Below, in pieces: positions 1 through 8,669 of a stretch of 64,000 bases of DNA (the stretch's first letter is position 1; each line of letters starts with the position of its first letter). Below the pieces are notes generated by a model that worked only from the letters and a program-made list of their open reading frames with translations, made no database searches and had not been told where the DNA came from. The stretch covers positions 124,001 through 188,000 of the forward strand of contig NZ_AP012541.1 in NCBI RefSeq assembly GCF_000829035.1, in the 5' to 3' direction. A program made the position numbers and the translations under genes. The DNA is from Lacticaseibacillus paracasei subsp. paracasei. GTDB lineage: Bacteria > Bacillota > Bacilli > Lactobacillales > Lactobacillaceae.

Positions 1-1
1 T

Positions 2-112
2 GTCAACAGTGATGCGCTAACGAAATTGATGCCGGCCATGGTCATTGCTGTCGTTGCCGCCGTTGTTTTATTTTTCGCGGCGATCAAGCTGCTGGATCGA
101 AAAAAGCTTTAA
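2..112 (+). CDS. C-terminal end of an integral membrane protein (partial)
   Basis: An open frame enters from the left edge and stops with TAA at 110-112. The visible 36 residues contain a hydrophobic helix (about residues 10-31) ending in a short basic tail (DRKKL). This is how many ABC-2-type permeases and other polytopic proteins end, but the family cannot be decided from this fragment. No terminator with a strong stem follows immediately. Confidence 0.55.
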   Translation, partial: VNSDALTKLMPAMVIAVVAAVVLFFAAIKLLDRKKL

Positions 113-294
113 AAAATTAGCCGAATTTTTGTTGATTAAACTCAAACTTCAACAAAAATATCGATTATTTTTGGGCTATGATCAAACGATTTTTGAAAAA
201 GCAGAAGTCGGGTTCACATGCGCAAACGTTATAACACTCGGGCCTACCGTCGTTATCGTCAAGATGAATCGTGAACAACCAAATAATGCAAAAC

Positions 295-341
295 ACACTA
301 TATAGTGTATGCAGTCGATAATTAACCACAAAATTTAGTGG
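295..341 (+). promoter_or_regulatory. Pair of NrdR-box-like palindromes upstream of nrdD
   Basis: ACACTATATAGTGT (295-308) is a perfect palindrome matching the known NrdR box (ACACwATATwGTGT). A weaker palindrome, CCACAAAATTTAGTGG, lies at 326-341. Their centres are 32 bp apart, about three helical turns, which is the usual arrangement for cooperative NrdR binding in ribonucleotide reductase promoters. The regulator itself is not in the window. Confidence 0.8.
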
Positions 342-348
342 ATAACCC

Positions 349-377
349 GTTACTTTTCCTGCTGAGTCTTGTATACT
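349..377 (+). promoter_or_regulatory. Probable nrdD promoter
   Basis: TATACT at 372-377 is a good -10 hexamer. The -35 region around 349-354 (GTTACT) is poor. It lies just downstream of the NrdR-like boxes and about 50 bases before the nrdD start. Confidence 0.5.
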
Positions 378-425
378 AGATACATTGTTACAAGCACTTC
401 AAGTTAACGTAATGGGGGATTAGCC

Positions 426-2609
426 ATGATCGAATTTTATACACAAATCAAGAAACGAGACGGGCGCATTGTTGATTTTGATGCATCCAAGATCAGCACT
501 GCAATCACGAAGGCGGCAGAAAGTGTGGCAAAACTGGCACCGAGTGACGTGCTGACGATCGATCACTTGACGGATACGGTCACGGCTAAGATTCGCGATC
601 GCTACCACGATGATGTGGAAATCGCGGAGATCCAAACAGTGGTTGAGCAGACCTTGATCGCTGCAGAAAAGTATAACTGGGCTGAAGCGTATACTGAGTA
701 TCGCTTGAAGCGTGATTTAGCTCGCAAACAGAAGCAAGATGTTAATTATAACGTCTCGCGCTTAGTGAATCGCGACGAAAGCGTTGTTAACGAAAATGCC
801 AATAAGGACAGCCGGGTCTTTTCAACCCAGCGGGATCTAACTGCAGGCGCAGTGGCCAAGGCAATTGGCCTGAAAATGCTGCCGCCTGCTGTTGCCAACG
901 CGCATTTACGTGGCGATATTCATTGGCATGATCTTGACTACACCCCGTTTATGGCCGAAACCAACTGTTGTCTGATTGATTTTGACTACATGTTGAACCA
1001 TGGCTTCAGCATTGGCAATGCCGAAGTTGAACCGGCCCATTCGATTCAAGTTGCTGTGACGCAAATGACCCAGATCATCGCTAATGTGGCCTCCAGTCAA
1101 TACGGCGGCTGCTCCAGCGATCGAACAGATCAGGTCTTGGCGCCATTCGCCGAGAAAAACTATCAAAAACATTTGCGTGAATTCGGCAGCGTGATTGATG
1201 ATCCGGCTAAGCTGGAAGCACTGGCTGTGAAGCAGACTAAGAAGGATATTTATGATGCCTTGCAAACTTTGGAATATCAGGTGAACACCCTTTATTCCAC
1301 CCAAGGCCAGACGCCATTTGTCACAGTCGGCTTCGGTTTGGGGACCAGTTGGATTGAACGCGAGATCCAAAAAGACATCCTGAAAATCCGAATTCTAGGT
1401 CTGGGTAAAGAACGGCGGACAGCCATCTTCCCGAAATTGGTCTTTACTTTGAAACGCGGTTTGAACCTGAAACCAGAAGATCCAAACTATGATATCAAAC
1501 AATTGGCGATCGAATGTGCCACCAAACGGATGTATCCTGATGTCGTTTCCTATGACACCATCAAACGATTGACCGGTTCCTTCAAAGCACCAATGGGCTG
1601 CCGTAGCTTCCTGCAGGGTTGGACTGATCCAAAGACAGGCAAAGAAGTGAACGCTGGGCGGATGAATCTTGGTGTTATCACCGTCAACTTGCCGCGGATT
1701 GCAATGGAAGCCAATGGCGACAAGGCGAAATTCTGGAAGATTTTTGAAGAACGGATGCGCATCTGTAAGGAAGGCCTGCTCTATAAGGTTGAACGCACCA
1801 AACAAGCAACGCCAGAAAGCGCACCGATCCTCTACAAGTATGGGGCCTTTGGTCACAAGCTGGCTGACACCGACAGCATTGACGATCTTTTCAAAAATGG
1901 GCGGGCAACGGTTTCACTAGGTTATATTGGGTTATATGAAGTCGGTACTGTTTTCTACGGCTCTGCATGGGAAAAGAATCCCGATGCCAAGGCATTCTCA
2001 GTTTCAATCGTGAAGGCTTTGGACGATCACTGCAAGGCTTGGGAAAAACAATATGGCTACCACTTCTCGGTTTATGGCACGCCAAGCGAATCGCTAACCG
2101 ACACCTTCTGCCGAGCAGATACGAAGAAATTCGGTATCGTGAAGGACATTACGGACAAGGAATACTATACCAACAGTTTCCACTACGATGTGCGCAAATC
2201 ACCGACCCCATTTGAGAAACTTGATTTTGAAAAGGATTATCCGCAATACAGTGCCGGTGGCTTCATCCATTATTGTGAATACCCGAACCTGAAGCAGAAC
2301 CCAAAGGCACTGGAAGCCGTTTGGGACTATGCGTATGACAAGATCGGCTATCTCGGCACCAATACGCCAATCGATCAATGCTTCAAGTGCGGGTTCAAAG
2401 GTGAGTTCACCGCAACGGCCAAAGGCTATCAATGCCCAGAATGCGGTAACCATGATCCAGCCACTTGCGATGTCGTCAAGCGCCTTTGTGGCTACCTCGG
2501 CAACCCGAACAAGCGGCCAATGGTTCACGGTCGTCAGGAAGAAATTATTCACCGGAAGAAACATATCACGTTTAGCCTGAATCAAGTGGCTAATCGGCGA
2601 GACAAGTAA
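426..2609 (+). CDS. nrdD: Anaerobic ribonucleoside-triphosphate reductase
   Basis: Class III ribonucleotide reductase, which makes dNTPs from NTPs without oxygen using a glycyl radical. The 727-residue protein has the usual family length. The N-terminus looks like an ATP-cone (residues about 5-100). Near the C-terminus are four cysteines in two CxxC pairs (CFKCG and CPECG) that form the family's zinc site, followed by the glycyl-radical segment RLCGYLGN. The start is supported by GGGGGA 6 bases upstream of the ATG. The activase gene nrdG, often adjacent, is absent here: a terminator follows directly. Control by NrdR is likely from the paired boxes upstream. Confidence 0.96.
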   Translation: MIEFYTQIKKRDGRIVDFDASKISTAITKAAESVAKLAPSDVLTIDHLTDTVTAKIRDRYHDDVEIAEIQTVVEQTLIAAEKYNWAEAYTEYRLKRDLARKQKQDVNYNVSRLVNRDESVVNENANKDSRVFSTQRDLTAGAVAKAIGLKMLPPAVANAHLRGDIHWHDLDYTPFMAETNCCLIDFDYMLNHGFSIGNAEVEPAHSIQVAVTQMTQIIANVASSQYGGCSSDRTDQVLAPFAEKNYQKHLREFGSVIDDPAKLEALAVKQTKKDIYDALQTLEYQVNTLYSTQGQTPFVTVGFGLGTSWIEREIQKDILKIRILGLGKERRTAIFPKLVFTLKRGLNLKPEDPNYDIKQLAIECATKRMYPDVVSYDTIKRLTGSFKAPMGCRSFLQGWTDPKTGKEVNAGRMNLGVITVNLPRIAMEANGDKAKFWKIFEERMRICKEGLLYKVERTKQATPESAPILYKYGAFGHKLADTDSIDDLFKNGRATVSLGYIGLYEVGTVFYGSAWEKNPDAKAFSVSIVKALDDHCKAWEKQYGYHFSVYGTPSESLTDTFCRADTKKFGIVKDITDKEYYTNSFHYDVRKSPTPFEKLDFEKDYPQYSAGGFIHYCEYPNLKQNPKALEAVWDYAYDKIGYLGTNTPIDQCFKCGFKGEFTATAKGYQCPECGNHDPATCDVVKRLCGYLGNPNKRPMVHGRQEEIIHRKKHITFSLNQVANRRDK

Positions 2610-2647
2610 GCCTTAGCAAATGCTCAGGTTGGGATAGTCGCGTAACG

Positions 2648-2678
2648 AAAAAAATCGTCCTTCGTGGGCGATTTTTTT
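2648..2678 (+). terminator. Rho-independent terminator after nrdD
   Basis: AAAAAATCGTCC and GGGCGATTTTTT form a stem with one G-T pair, with loop TTCGT, and run into a T tract. Confidence 0.85.
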
Positions 2679-2835
2679 CGTGGTTTTGTATCATGAACCT
2701 TCCTCGAATATTAGACTTTAACCTATCGTATTTTGAGCTAGACGGTTTTGATTCTGTTAGGGCGCGTGTACAATTCAAATCAAAAGTTGTGTCTAAATGA
2801 AGCATGTTCCTGTGGTGACAGAGTGGAGGTGCGCC

Positions 2836-3531
2836 ATGGTAGCCGAGATTTTTACCGCCAAGCAATGGCAAACAGCAGAGCAGTGGAATAATGGATGGCT
2901 TTTTGTGATGGCTGTTGTGATTTTGATTGTGATTATTCATTTGCAGATTGTTGGATTTTATATTCACGAGCACTGGAAATGGTGGCTTATCGTGCCATTT
3001 GCTTTGGTGTGTATTGGACTAGCCGGGTTTAGCTGGGCGCGGACGGATAATGCCGCCAATGTCCAGTTCAATCAATGGGCAACGAAAATTACCCCACAGA
3101 TTCGGACTAAGAAGCCAGCTTTATTTAAGTACGTACCTATTCCGATAGATGAAATTAGAACGTATGCGGGATTGAACGATTATCCAACCTTAACAACCTT
3201 ACCAATGTATACACGGCATCAAATCACCGCACCAGTCACGTATTTGGGCCGAGATGCGCATGAGGCGTATTTTAAGTTTCGTGGATTAGTGTATCGTTAT
3301 GCTGGCCCGACTCATATCGGTCAAGTGGCTGCCTTAGTTGGATACCGGTTCCATCTCAAAGATCGCGGCTATGCGCAACTGGGTTTCATTGACCCCGTCA
3401 AAACATTTACAGCAACACTCGTCATCCCTAGAGCACAAGCGAGCCAGCAGTATACGCCAACAAACGAAGTGGTCGTCACGCTTGATCAAATGGGGGGCGA
3501 ATGGACAACGGAAAAGGTCTATCATGGATGA
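2836..3531 (+). CDS. Membrane protein of unknown function, two N-terminal helices
   Basis: I do not recognise the family. The 231-residue protein has two hydrophobic helices (about residues 20-42 and 48-65), then a soluble C-terminal region of about 160 residues rich in beta-type sequence. A DUF4811-type small membrane protein is possible but unproven. I prefer the ATG at 2836 over the in-frame ATG at 2797 because GGAGGT lies 5 bases before it and nothing similar precedes the earlier start. It converges on the XRE regulator with only 14 bases between the two stops. Confidence 0.7.
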   Translation: MVAEIFTAKQWQTAEQWNNGWLFVMAVVILIVIIHLQIVGFYIHEHWKWWLIVPFALVCIGLAGFSWARTDNAANVQFNQWATKITPQIRTKKPALFKYVPIPIDEIRTYAGLNDYPTLTTLPMYTRHQITAPVTYLGRDAHEAYFKFRGLVYRYAGPTHIGQVAALVGYRFHLKDRGYAQLGFIDPVKTFTATLVIPRAQASQQYTPTNEVVVTLDQMGGEWTTEKVYHG

Positions 3532-3545
3532 TCTCTTGCGAGGAT

Positions 3546-4154
3546 TTAGCGAGCATGTTGATGACGTGGCCATACTGGTTTAGTCATGAGGATCGTAACG
3601 AGGCCACTGAGCGTTATCAACAGTACTTGAAGATCAACACCTTGAACCGCGATAAGGACGATGCCTATCAATAAAAAGATCAAACCGAACACAGAAAAGC
3701 CGCCAGCAATCAGACTTCGACTCAAAACCGACCAGTCAGCAAAAATGCCCACCGATTTTGGACTGAGCATATAACTAAAAAGAAACAGAACCGCCACGTA
3801 AGACCACCAAATCAGCCGTGCAAGCCATTGTGGAAAGAATCCAAATAAGGTTGTGGCTGCCATCCCTGACATCATGGCAACAGCCGTCGTCATGACCGCC
3901 ATGATCATTTGATGACGACTTATTTTGCTATCTTGGATCAGTTTTTCGTTTAGTTTTGGATCGTCAAGAATCAACGTATCAAGAGAGACCTCAAAAATTC
4001 TGGCAATACGCGTCACCATTTCTAGATCCGGCAGATTGCGGTCATTTTCCCAGTTGGAGACAGTATGGCGCGAAACGTGAAGCTGTTCCGCTAAGTTAAC
4101 CTGCGTCATCTGGTGTGCCAAGCGGATCTGATGAAGCTGCTTTGAAAAATTCAT
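3546..4154 (-). CDS. XRE-family regulator with membrane-anchored C-terminus
   Basis: The N-terminal 60 residues form a Cro/C1-type helix-turn-helix (MTQVNLAEQLHVSRHTVSNWE). A linker is followed by four hydrophobic helices, so this is a membrane-tethered regulator of a type common in lactobacilli. The true start is taken as the ATG at 4154 because GAGGTG precedes it; the longer in-frame extension has no ribosome site. The signal it senses is unknown. A decayed copy of its C-terminal region lies at 9931-10030. Confidence 0.85.
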   Translation of the reverse strand: MNFSKQLHQIRLAHQMTQVNLAEQLHVSRHTVSNWENDRNLPDLEMVTRIARIFEVSLDTLILDDPKLNEKLIQDSKISRHQMIMAVMTTAVAMMSGMAATTLFGFFPQWLARLIWWSYVAVLFLFSYMLSPKSVGIFADWSVLSRSLIAGGFSVFGLIFLLIGIVLIAVQGVDLQVLLITLSGLVTILMTKPVWPRHQHAR

Positions 4155-4480
4155 GCTACTCACCTCGCTTGGGCTTATTGTGGCAAAGATGGATGGCGGT
4201 GGCAAGGTAGCGGGCTGGATAAGAAGACGCGTTATTCGAGACTGGGTCATTACCCGGGAAATAGTGCTGGAAGAAGTCGGGCAAACGAACCCACATTCGT
4301 TCTTTAGTTTCCGGTATAAAACATTGGTGTCCTATGGTTTTAAGAATTGCAACCTTTACGTAAGGGTGTACCCTATTGTCGTTGATATAATTGATGAATA
4401 TCATTAATTACATAATAAGTGTTTCACTGGTTGTTTAAAAAAGACTTTGAATTTAGTTAGATGAATAAGGAGATGGTCAA
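4155..4480. other. Intergenic region with one operator-like palindrome
   Basis: No gene is supported. ACCTTTACGTAAGGGT (4352-4367) is a near-perfect inverted repeat of the sort bound by MerR-type regulators, and TTGCAA lies just before it. Its target could be either neighbour. The composition becomes AT-rich towards the right, where the damaged region begins. Confidence 0.3.
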
Positions 4481-5163
4481 ATGACACTTGATATGAATGT
4501 TATGGCTTTCTGGCAAAATAAGTTAAAGGCTATCGGTCCGCGGCTAACAGCTACTGACAGTCACGCCAAATTTATTGAGTTATTGCAAGACGAAATTAAG
4601 AATCTTGGTTTTAACACTATCGAATTTCCTTTTAAAATTAATAGATGTCTTCAAAGCAGCTGTTCTCTTGAGAATGATTCAACAAAAGAAAAGATACCAA
4701 ATTTAGGACCAGTTCCATATTCTGGAATCACCAAAGAAATGGGTGTGAAAGGAGAAATTAGATTCTTTCAATCAAAACACGATGTGAAGATCAAGGGTAA
4801 AGTGGTCGTTATTAAAGTGAAAAACTTTACGATCCCTAAGCTTTTATTAATGCATCAGGTTGCCAAGTACCCTCGGCATACTCACATTGGATTTAGCATA
4901 AGACACCCATTAGTTGCAGCCACATTGACCTTAGGTAAAATTCAAGCCGCCAAAGATAATGGTGCAGTCGGCGTTATTCTGGTTTGGGAACACATCAGTG
5001 AGGATCTCGCTAACCGCGAAGTTCTACCTTTTACTAATAGTTATCTGGGGATTCCTTCTGTTTGGGTATATCAAACCCAGCTGGAAGCTTTGAAGCGATG
5101 TCGTGATAGAAAGGAACCAGTAAGACTAACACTAACGGGACAATATGAGACAAATGTAACAAC
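4481..5163 (+). pseudogene. N-terminal part of an M28-type aminopeptidase-like protein, cut by an IS
   Basis: About 228 residues are kept. They resemble the N-terminal and PA (protease-associated) regions of M28-family peptidases: a helical start (DSHAKFIELLQDEI), a segment GKVVVIKV, and KIQAAKDNGAVGVILV typical of PA domains. The zinc-binding catalytic domain is missing. The frame runs into the IS end at 5164 and stops at 5203 after 13 foreign codons. An AAGGAG ribosome site precedes the ATG. The low GC compared with neighbours suggests acquired DNA. The assignment to M28 rests on the PA-like region only. Confidence 0.6.
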
Positions 5164-6214
5164 CCTAGATTGCATAATTAAAGTTACCACCCAGAAAATG
5201 TGAAAAAAGACCTGTCCGTTCTTGCTAAAATGGTGTTTGCATAACATACCATCTAGAGAGAAGGACAGGTCCCATGGCCATTATAACCTTAATTGAACGA
5301 TCTCAGATAGAACTGATGCAACACAACACGATTCAATACATCGCCGCGACCTTAGGCCGCTCTCGTATTTCTATTAGGCATGAGCTTCACCGTTGCCCTG
5401 AAGGTGATTACTGCGCCATTATAGCTCAGGATCATGCCGATACTTGTCGGCATCGTTGTGGTCGGCACTCGATTTTAACGCCTAAGTTGAAGCGGATGGT
5501 AACTGAGAAGCTAAACCTAGGTTGGTCCCCTGAAATGGTCGGTTATGCCGTTCACTGTGCGCCACACACGATTTACCACTGGATTTATCAAAGACAAGTC
5601 GATTTTCAGCCAAGCCAACTCTTTGATCACGGTAAACGTCATAAAAGAAGACAAGACCTTCGGTCGCGCTATAACCAAGCAGTAGGCACCTCAATTGAGA
5701 TTCGCAGTGAGTCAGCTAATCGGCGAACCGAAAAAGGACATTTAGAGATGGATACAGTTCGCGGTGGTCGCGGGTCAAAGGCTGCTGTTTTGACCATTGT
5801 CGATCGGGTGACACGTTTAATGGCGACAACTAAGCTTGAAAACTTATCACAAAATGCTGTTCTCAAGGGATTTGCAAGACTGATGGTGGACTTTCCGGGT
5901 CCGGTTCGATCAGTGACGGTTGATCACGGTAAAGAGTTTTCCTGCGATCAGGCGCTTACAAAGCGCTATCGGATACCGGTTTACTTTTGCCACGCCTATC
6001 ACCCGAATGAACGGGGCACAAATGAACGGTTCAATCGAGAACTTCGCTACTATTTCCCGAAGGGAACACAGTTTGATCAGGTTTCAGAGACCGATATTCA
6101 ACAAGCCACAGCGCTTATCAATAACAAACCTAGAAAATGTCTCCGTTGGCAAACCCCAGTTCAAGCAGTGAGCAAGCCTCTTTCTAGGTGGTAACTTTAT
6201 TATTGCAATCTAGG
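5164..6214 (+). mobile_element. IS30-family insertion sequence (ISLpl1-like), copy 1
   Basis: 1051 bp, bounded by imperfect inverted repeats that begin CCTAGATTGC at the left and end GCAATCTAGG at the right. A nearly identical copy lies at 53563-54613. The flanking bases (AAC to the left, CCA to the right) are not a duplication, and truncated genes lie on both sides, so this copy marks a deletion or recombination junction. The ISLpl1 name is from memory of the family and should be checked. Confidence 0.9.
5274..6194 (+). CDS. IS30-family transposase
   Basis: The 306-residue protein has an N-terminal helix-turn-helix region (TIQYIAATLGRSRISIRHEL) and a DDE catalytic domain. The visible catalytic segments are LEMDTVRGGRG (first Asp), VTVDHGKEF (second Asp) and HPNERGTNERFNRELR (Glu). 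It fills most of the element. It differs by two residues from the copy at 53673-54593 (N/H near residue 18 and S/C near the C-terminus). Confidence 0.95.
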   Translation: MAIITLIERSQIELMQHNTIQYIAATLGRSRISIRHELHRCPEGDYCAIIAQDHADTCRHRCGRHSILTPKLKRMVTEKLNLGWSPEMVGYAVHCAPHTIYHWIYQRQVDFQPSQLFDHGKRHKRRQDLRSRYNQAVGTSIEIRSESANRRTEKGHLEMDTVRGGRGSKAAVLTIVDRVTRLMATTKLENLSQNAVLKGFARLMVDFPGPVRSVTVDHGKEFSCDQALTKRYRIPVYFCHAYHPNERGTNERFNRELRYYFPKGTQFDQVSETDIQQATALINNKPRKCLRWQTPVQAVSKPLSRW

Positions 6215-6898
6215 CCAGACTTAGTTGTTTTGGGAGGTGATCTGATCGCGGGACCTATGCCTTTGGAAACGTTGTCGTTATTAAAACGCGTTTCCACCAC
6301 ATTCAAAACTGTGGGAATTATGGGAAACAACGATCAAGATATCGTTGATATTTATGCAAAAAAAAGAGTTGGACTATCTAGAAAGGCAACTGAGCAATTG
6401 ACTTGGATAGCAAATCAATTGAGCTATAAGCAAGTGTCTTTCCTAAGAAACTTACTTCCCAGTATTAGTATTGGAAATTATTTCTTTTGTCATGCTGTGA
6501 AAAATGATAACACTACTGTTTTTTCTCCACGACAAAATAAAGCCTACATAGAGGCTTTATTTAAAGGAGTTCAAGAATCGTATATTATTTGTGGACATAC
6601 TCATATACAGTTTGAATTGTCCTTGCCTAATAAAAAGATTATCAACGCAGGCAGCATAGGCATGCCATTCTCAAACCAATTTGGCGCGCAATGGTTGTGG
6701 CTGGAGGATAACAGAATTGAATATAAAAGAACCATTTTCAATCAACAAGCTGCAATACAATTGATTAGTCAGACTGAATACCCCTTCAAGAACGAATTTA
6801 TTGCGAATAACCTTCGAAGTACAATATCCTTGAGTCAAGGATATAGCATCTTAAATACACTAATTCGCGCCCAAAATGCGCAACACGATTTAAGTTAA
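6215..6898 (+). pseudogene. Metallophosphoesterase missing its N-terminus
   Basis: The frame retains DLVVLGGDLIAG, GNNDQD and CGHTHIQ, which are the second, third and last metal-binding motifs of calcineurin-like phosphoesterases. The first motif (DxH) and its strand are gone. The only in-frame start (GTG 6188) lies inside the neighbouring IS. The loss fits the IS30 end at 6214 being a rearrangement joint. The C-terminal 60 residues after the phosphoesterase core are unassigned. AT-rich like the peptidase fragment, so both may come from the same acquired segment. Confidence 0.75.
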
Positions 6899-6903
6899 TA
6901 CGT

Positions 6904-7036
6904 AAAAGCATCTGGAATTATTTCTCAATTAAGCCGCTTGATGTTAAAGATCAGTGAGTATGAATTCCCTGTTAACCGCCTTAGTGAATTCGAAACAGAT
7001 TGCCTAGGCCTCTTTAAAGTCATGGGTAACGACTGA
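6904..7036 (+). pseudogene. Possible gene fragment of unknown origin
   Basis: A frame of about 43 codons ends at TGA 7034-7036 and reads like coding sequence (ISQLSRLMLKISEYEF), with no start codon or ribosome site. I do not recognise it. It lies between the truncated phosphoesterase and the split oxidase and is probably debris. Confidence 0.25.
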
Positions 7037-7463
7037 AAATACTATTGAGGGGTATTGTCTATGCAACTTGGCAGCTAAGCGGTGATTTCACCACAGAAAT
7101 AACGTTCGGTGGCATCGAGATTGGACACGTATTACCAATAGTGTCCTTGGTTAAACAGATGTTGTGGATCATACTTTGTTATCAGTTTTCTCAGTTTGCG
7201 ACCTGTTTCTTCCGGCCAAATACGTTGACTTTCTTCTATCGATAGATCACTTGAGTAGGAACTATAGACACCCGTCCCTAAATCTTGTAGTGGGCCAAAA
7301 ACCTCCTTAGCATGAGGCTCTGTGTCCTTTTGCAACCACATAGCTAAGAATACTTTCGCTTTTCGATCATGCCATGCAGTTTCATCAGCATTAATGGTAT
7401 TTAGCGGGCCGTCAATTGCTCTCATTTCAATACCAATGATTCCTGGAGAAACAAGTATTTTGC

Positions 7464-8669
7464 TGATAATATCGCCACCCCAGTTTACAATTCAAGTGCA
7501 ACACCCTGACGACTAGACCATAAAGGCCATGAAGACCTATTCTTGTTAGTGCTAGCTAAACAAGAAAGCAGGAATCTTCATGACCCACTCTCAGACTAAC
7601 ACTCACAAGCATTACCAACAACTCAGTTTTAGCGACCGTGCTACAATTCAGGCCCTTCAGGCTGCTGGTGACACCGCGACCGTGATTGCACAGAAGCTTC
7701 ATCGCAGTAAAGCGACAATCTCACGAGAAATCACGCGTGGATCTGTAACTCAGCTCGACTCGAAGCGTCACTCGCATCAAGTCTATCTTGCGGAAACTGC
7801 CCAAGCCATGCACGACCGTAAACGCGATAGAACCGGTCAATACGCCTTTCTTAAGACCGGCCGTGCGTTCTTCAAGGCTCTCTCCAGGGAGCTTACTCGT
7901 AAGCCGCGCGTACACAGCGTTGATAGCTTCGTACACTTCTATCGCGACCAGGGCAAGGCTTGCCCTTCAACGACAACTGTGTATCGCTACATCGACGCCG
8001 GGCTGCTTGAGCTAGACAACATGACACTTCCCAAGAAGCTCCGACGCCGCATCAAAGGCTATAAGAACGCCCACAAGCGCAAGAATAAGAAGATATACGG
8101 CGACTCAATCGAGTTGCGTCCTGCGGCCGTGAATGACCGCACAGGCGTGGGACATTGGGAAGGCGACTTGGTCAAGGGTATTCGCTTAGCTGATGAGCCA
8201 GCATTAATGACGCTCACAGAACGGTACAGCCGGACTGAGATCATCGTCAAGATTCCTGACTATCATGCGGGCACCCGCCTTAAAGCCTTGCAGGACACGA
8301 TCGACGACTACGGGGCCAAGGAATTTGAGAGTATCACTTTTGACAATGGTTCCGAGTTTGCCAAGTTATCAGAGATTGTTGGAACCCAGATTTACTTCGC
8401 ACATCCGTACTCGCCTTGGGAGCGTGGCACAAACGAGAACGCCAATGGACTGCTTAGGGAATTCTTCCCGAAAGGGAAGTCTCTCAGAGCAGTTACCCTG
8501 GTTGAAATTCAAGCAGTCCAATCCGCACTGAACCATCGTCCCAGACGTATTCTGAACTATCTTCGCCCATGCGATTACTACCGATGCATGGCGTAACAGC
8601 CTAGACCACTATCAAGAATTCGTTATCATCGTTGCACTTGCCTTGAAAATTGAGGTGATAATATCGCCA
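7464..8669 (+). mobile_element. IS30-family element of 1178 bp with 14-bp target duplication, copy 1
   Basis: The element proper is 7478-8655, from CCCCAGTTTAC to AAAATTGAGG, with imperfect 25-bp inverted repeats sharing CAAGTGCAAC. TGATAATATCGCCA occurs at 7464-7477 and again at 8656-8669 as a direct target repeat. The reading frame of the interrupted oxidase confirms that only one copy of the repeat belongs to the gene. Confidence 0.93.
7580..8596 (+). CDS. IS30-family transposase (338 residues)
   Basis: Helix-turn-helix near the N-terminus (TVIAQKLHRSKATISREI), then a DDE domain with VGHWEGDLV, ITFDNGSEF and PWERGTNENANGLLREFFPKG. It is a different branch of IS30 from the 306-residue transposase in this window. 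It is nearly identical to the copy at 30601-31617, differing at about four residues. Confidence 0.95.
   Translation: MTHSQTNTHKHYQQLSFSDRATIQALQAAGDTATVIAQKLHRSKATISREITRGSVTQLDSKRHSHQVYLAETAQAMHDRKRDRTGQYAFLKTGRAFFKALSRELTRKPRVHSVDSFVHFYRDQGKACPSTTTVYRYIDAGLLELDNMTLPKKLRRRIKGYKNAHKRKNKKIYGDSIELRPAAVNDRTGVGHWEGDLVKGIRLADEPALMTLTERYSRTEIIVKIPDYHAGTRLKALQDTIDDYGAKEFESITFDNGSEFAKLSEIVGTQIYFAHPYSPWERGTNENANGLLREFFPKGKSLRAVTLVEIQAVQSALNHRPRRILNYLRPCDYYRCMA

Larger units (their letters stand above)
113..425. other. Intergenic region: nrdD control region and two tiny ORFs
   Basis: The left part is AT-rich. It carries two overlapping tiny frames, an 18-codon frame from ATG 178 and an 18-codon Arg/Tyr-rich frame from ATG 218 to TGA 274; neither has a convincing ribosome site. 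The right part carries the paired NrdR-like boxes and the nrdD promoter listed separately. Confidence 0.5.

Noticed and set aside
420..2585. Long minus-strand and other-frame ORFs within nrdD
   Set aside because: They lie entirely inside a highly conserved gene and lack ribosome sites; they are shadows.
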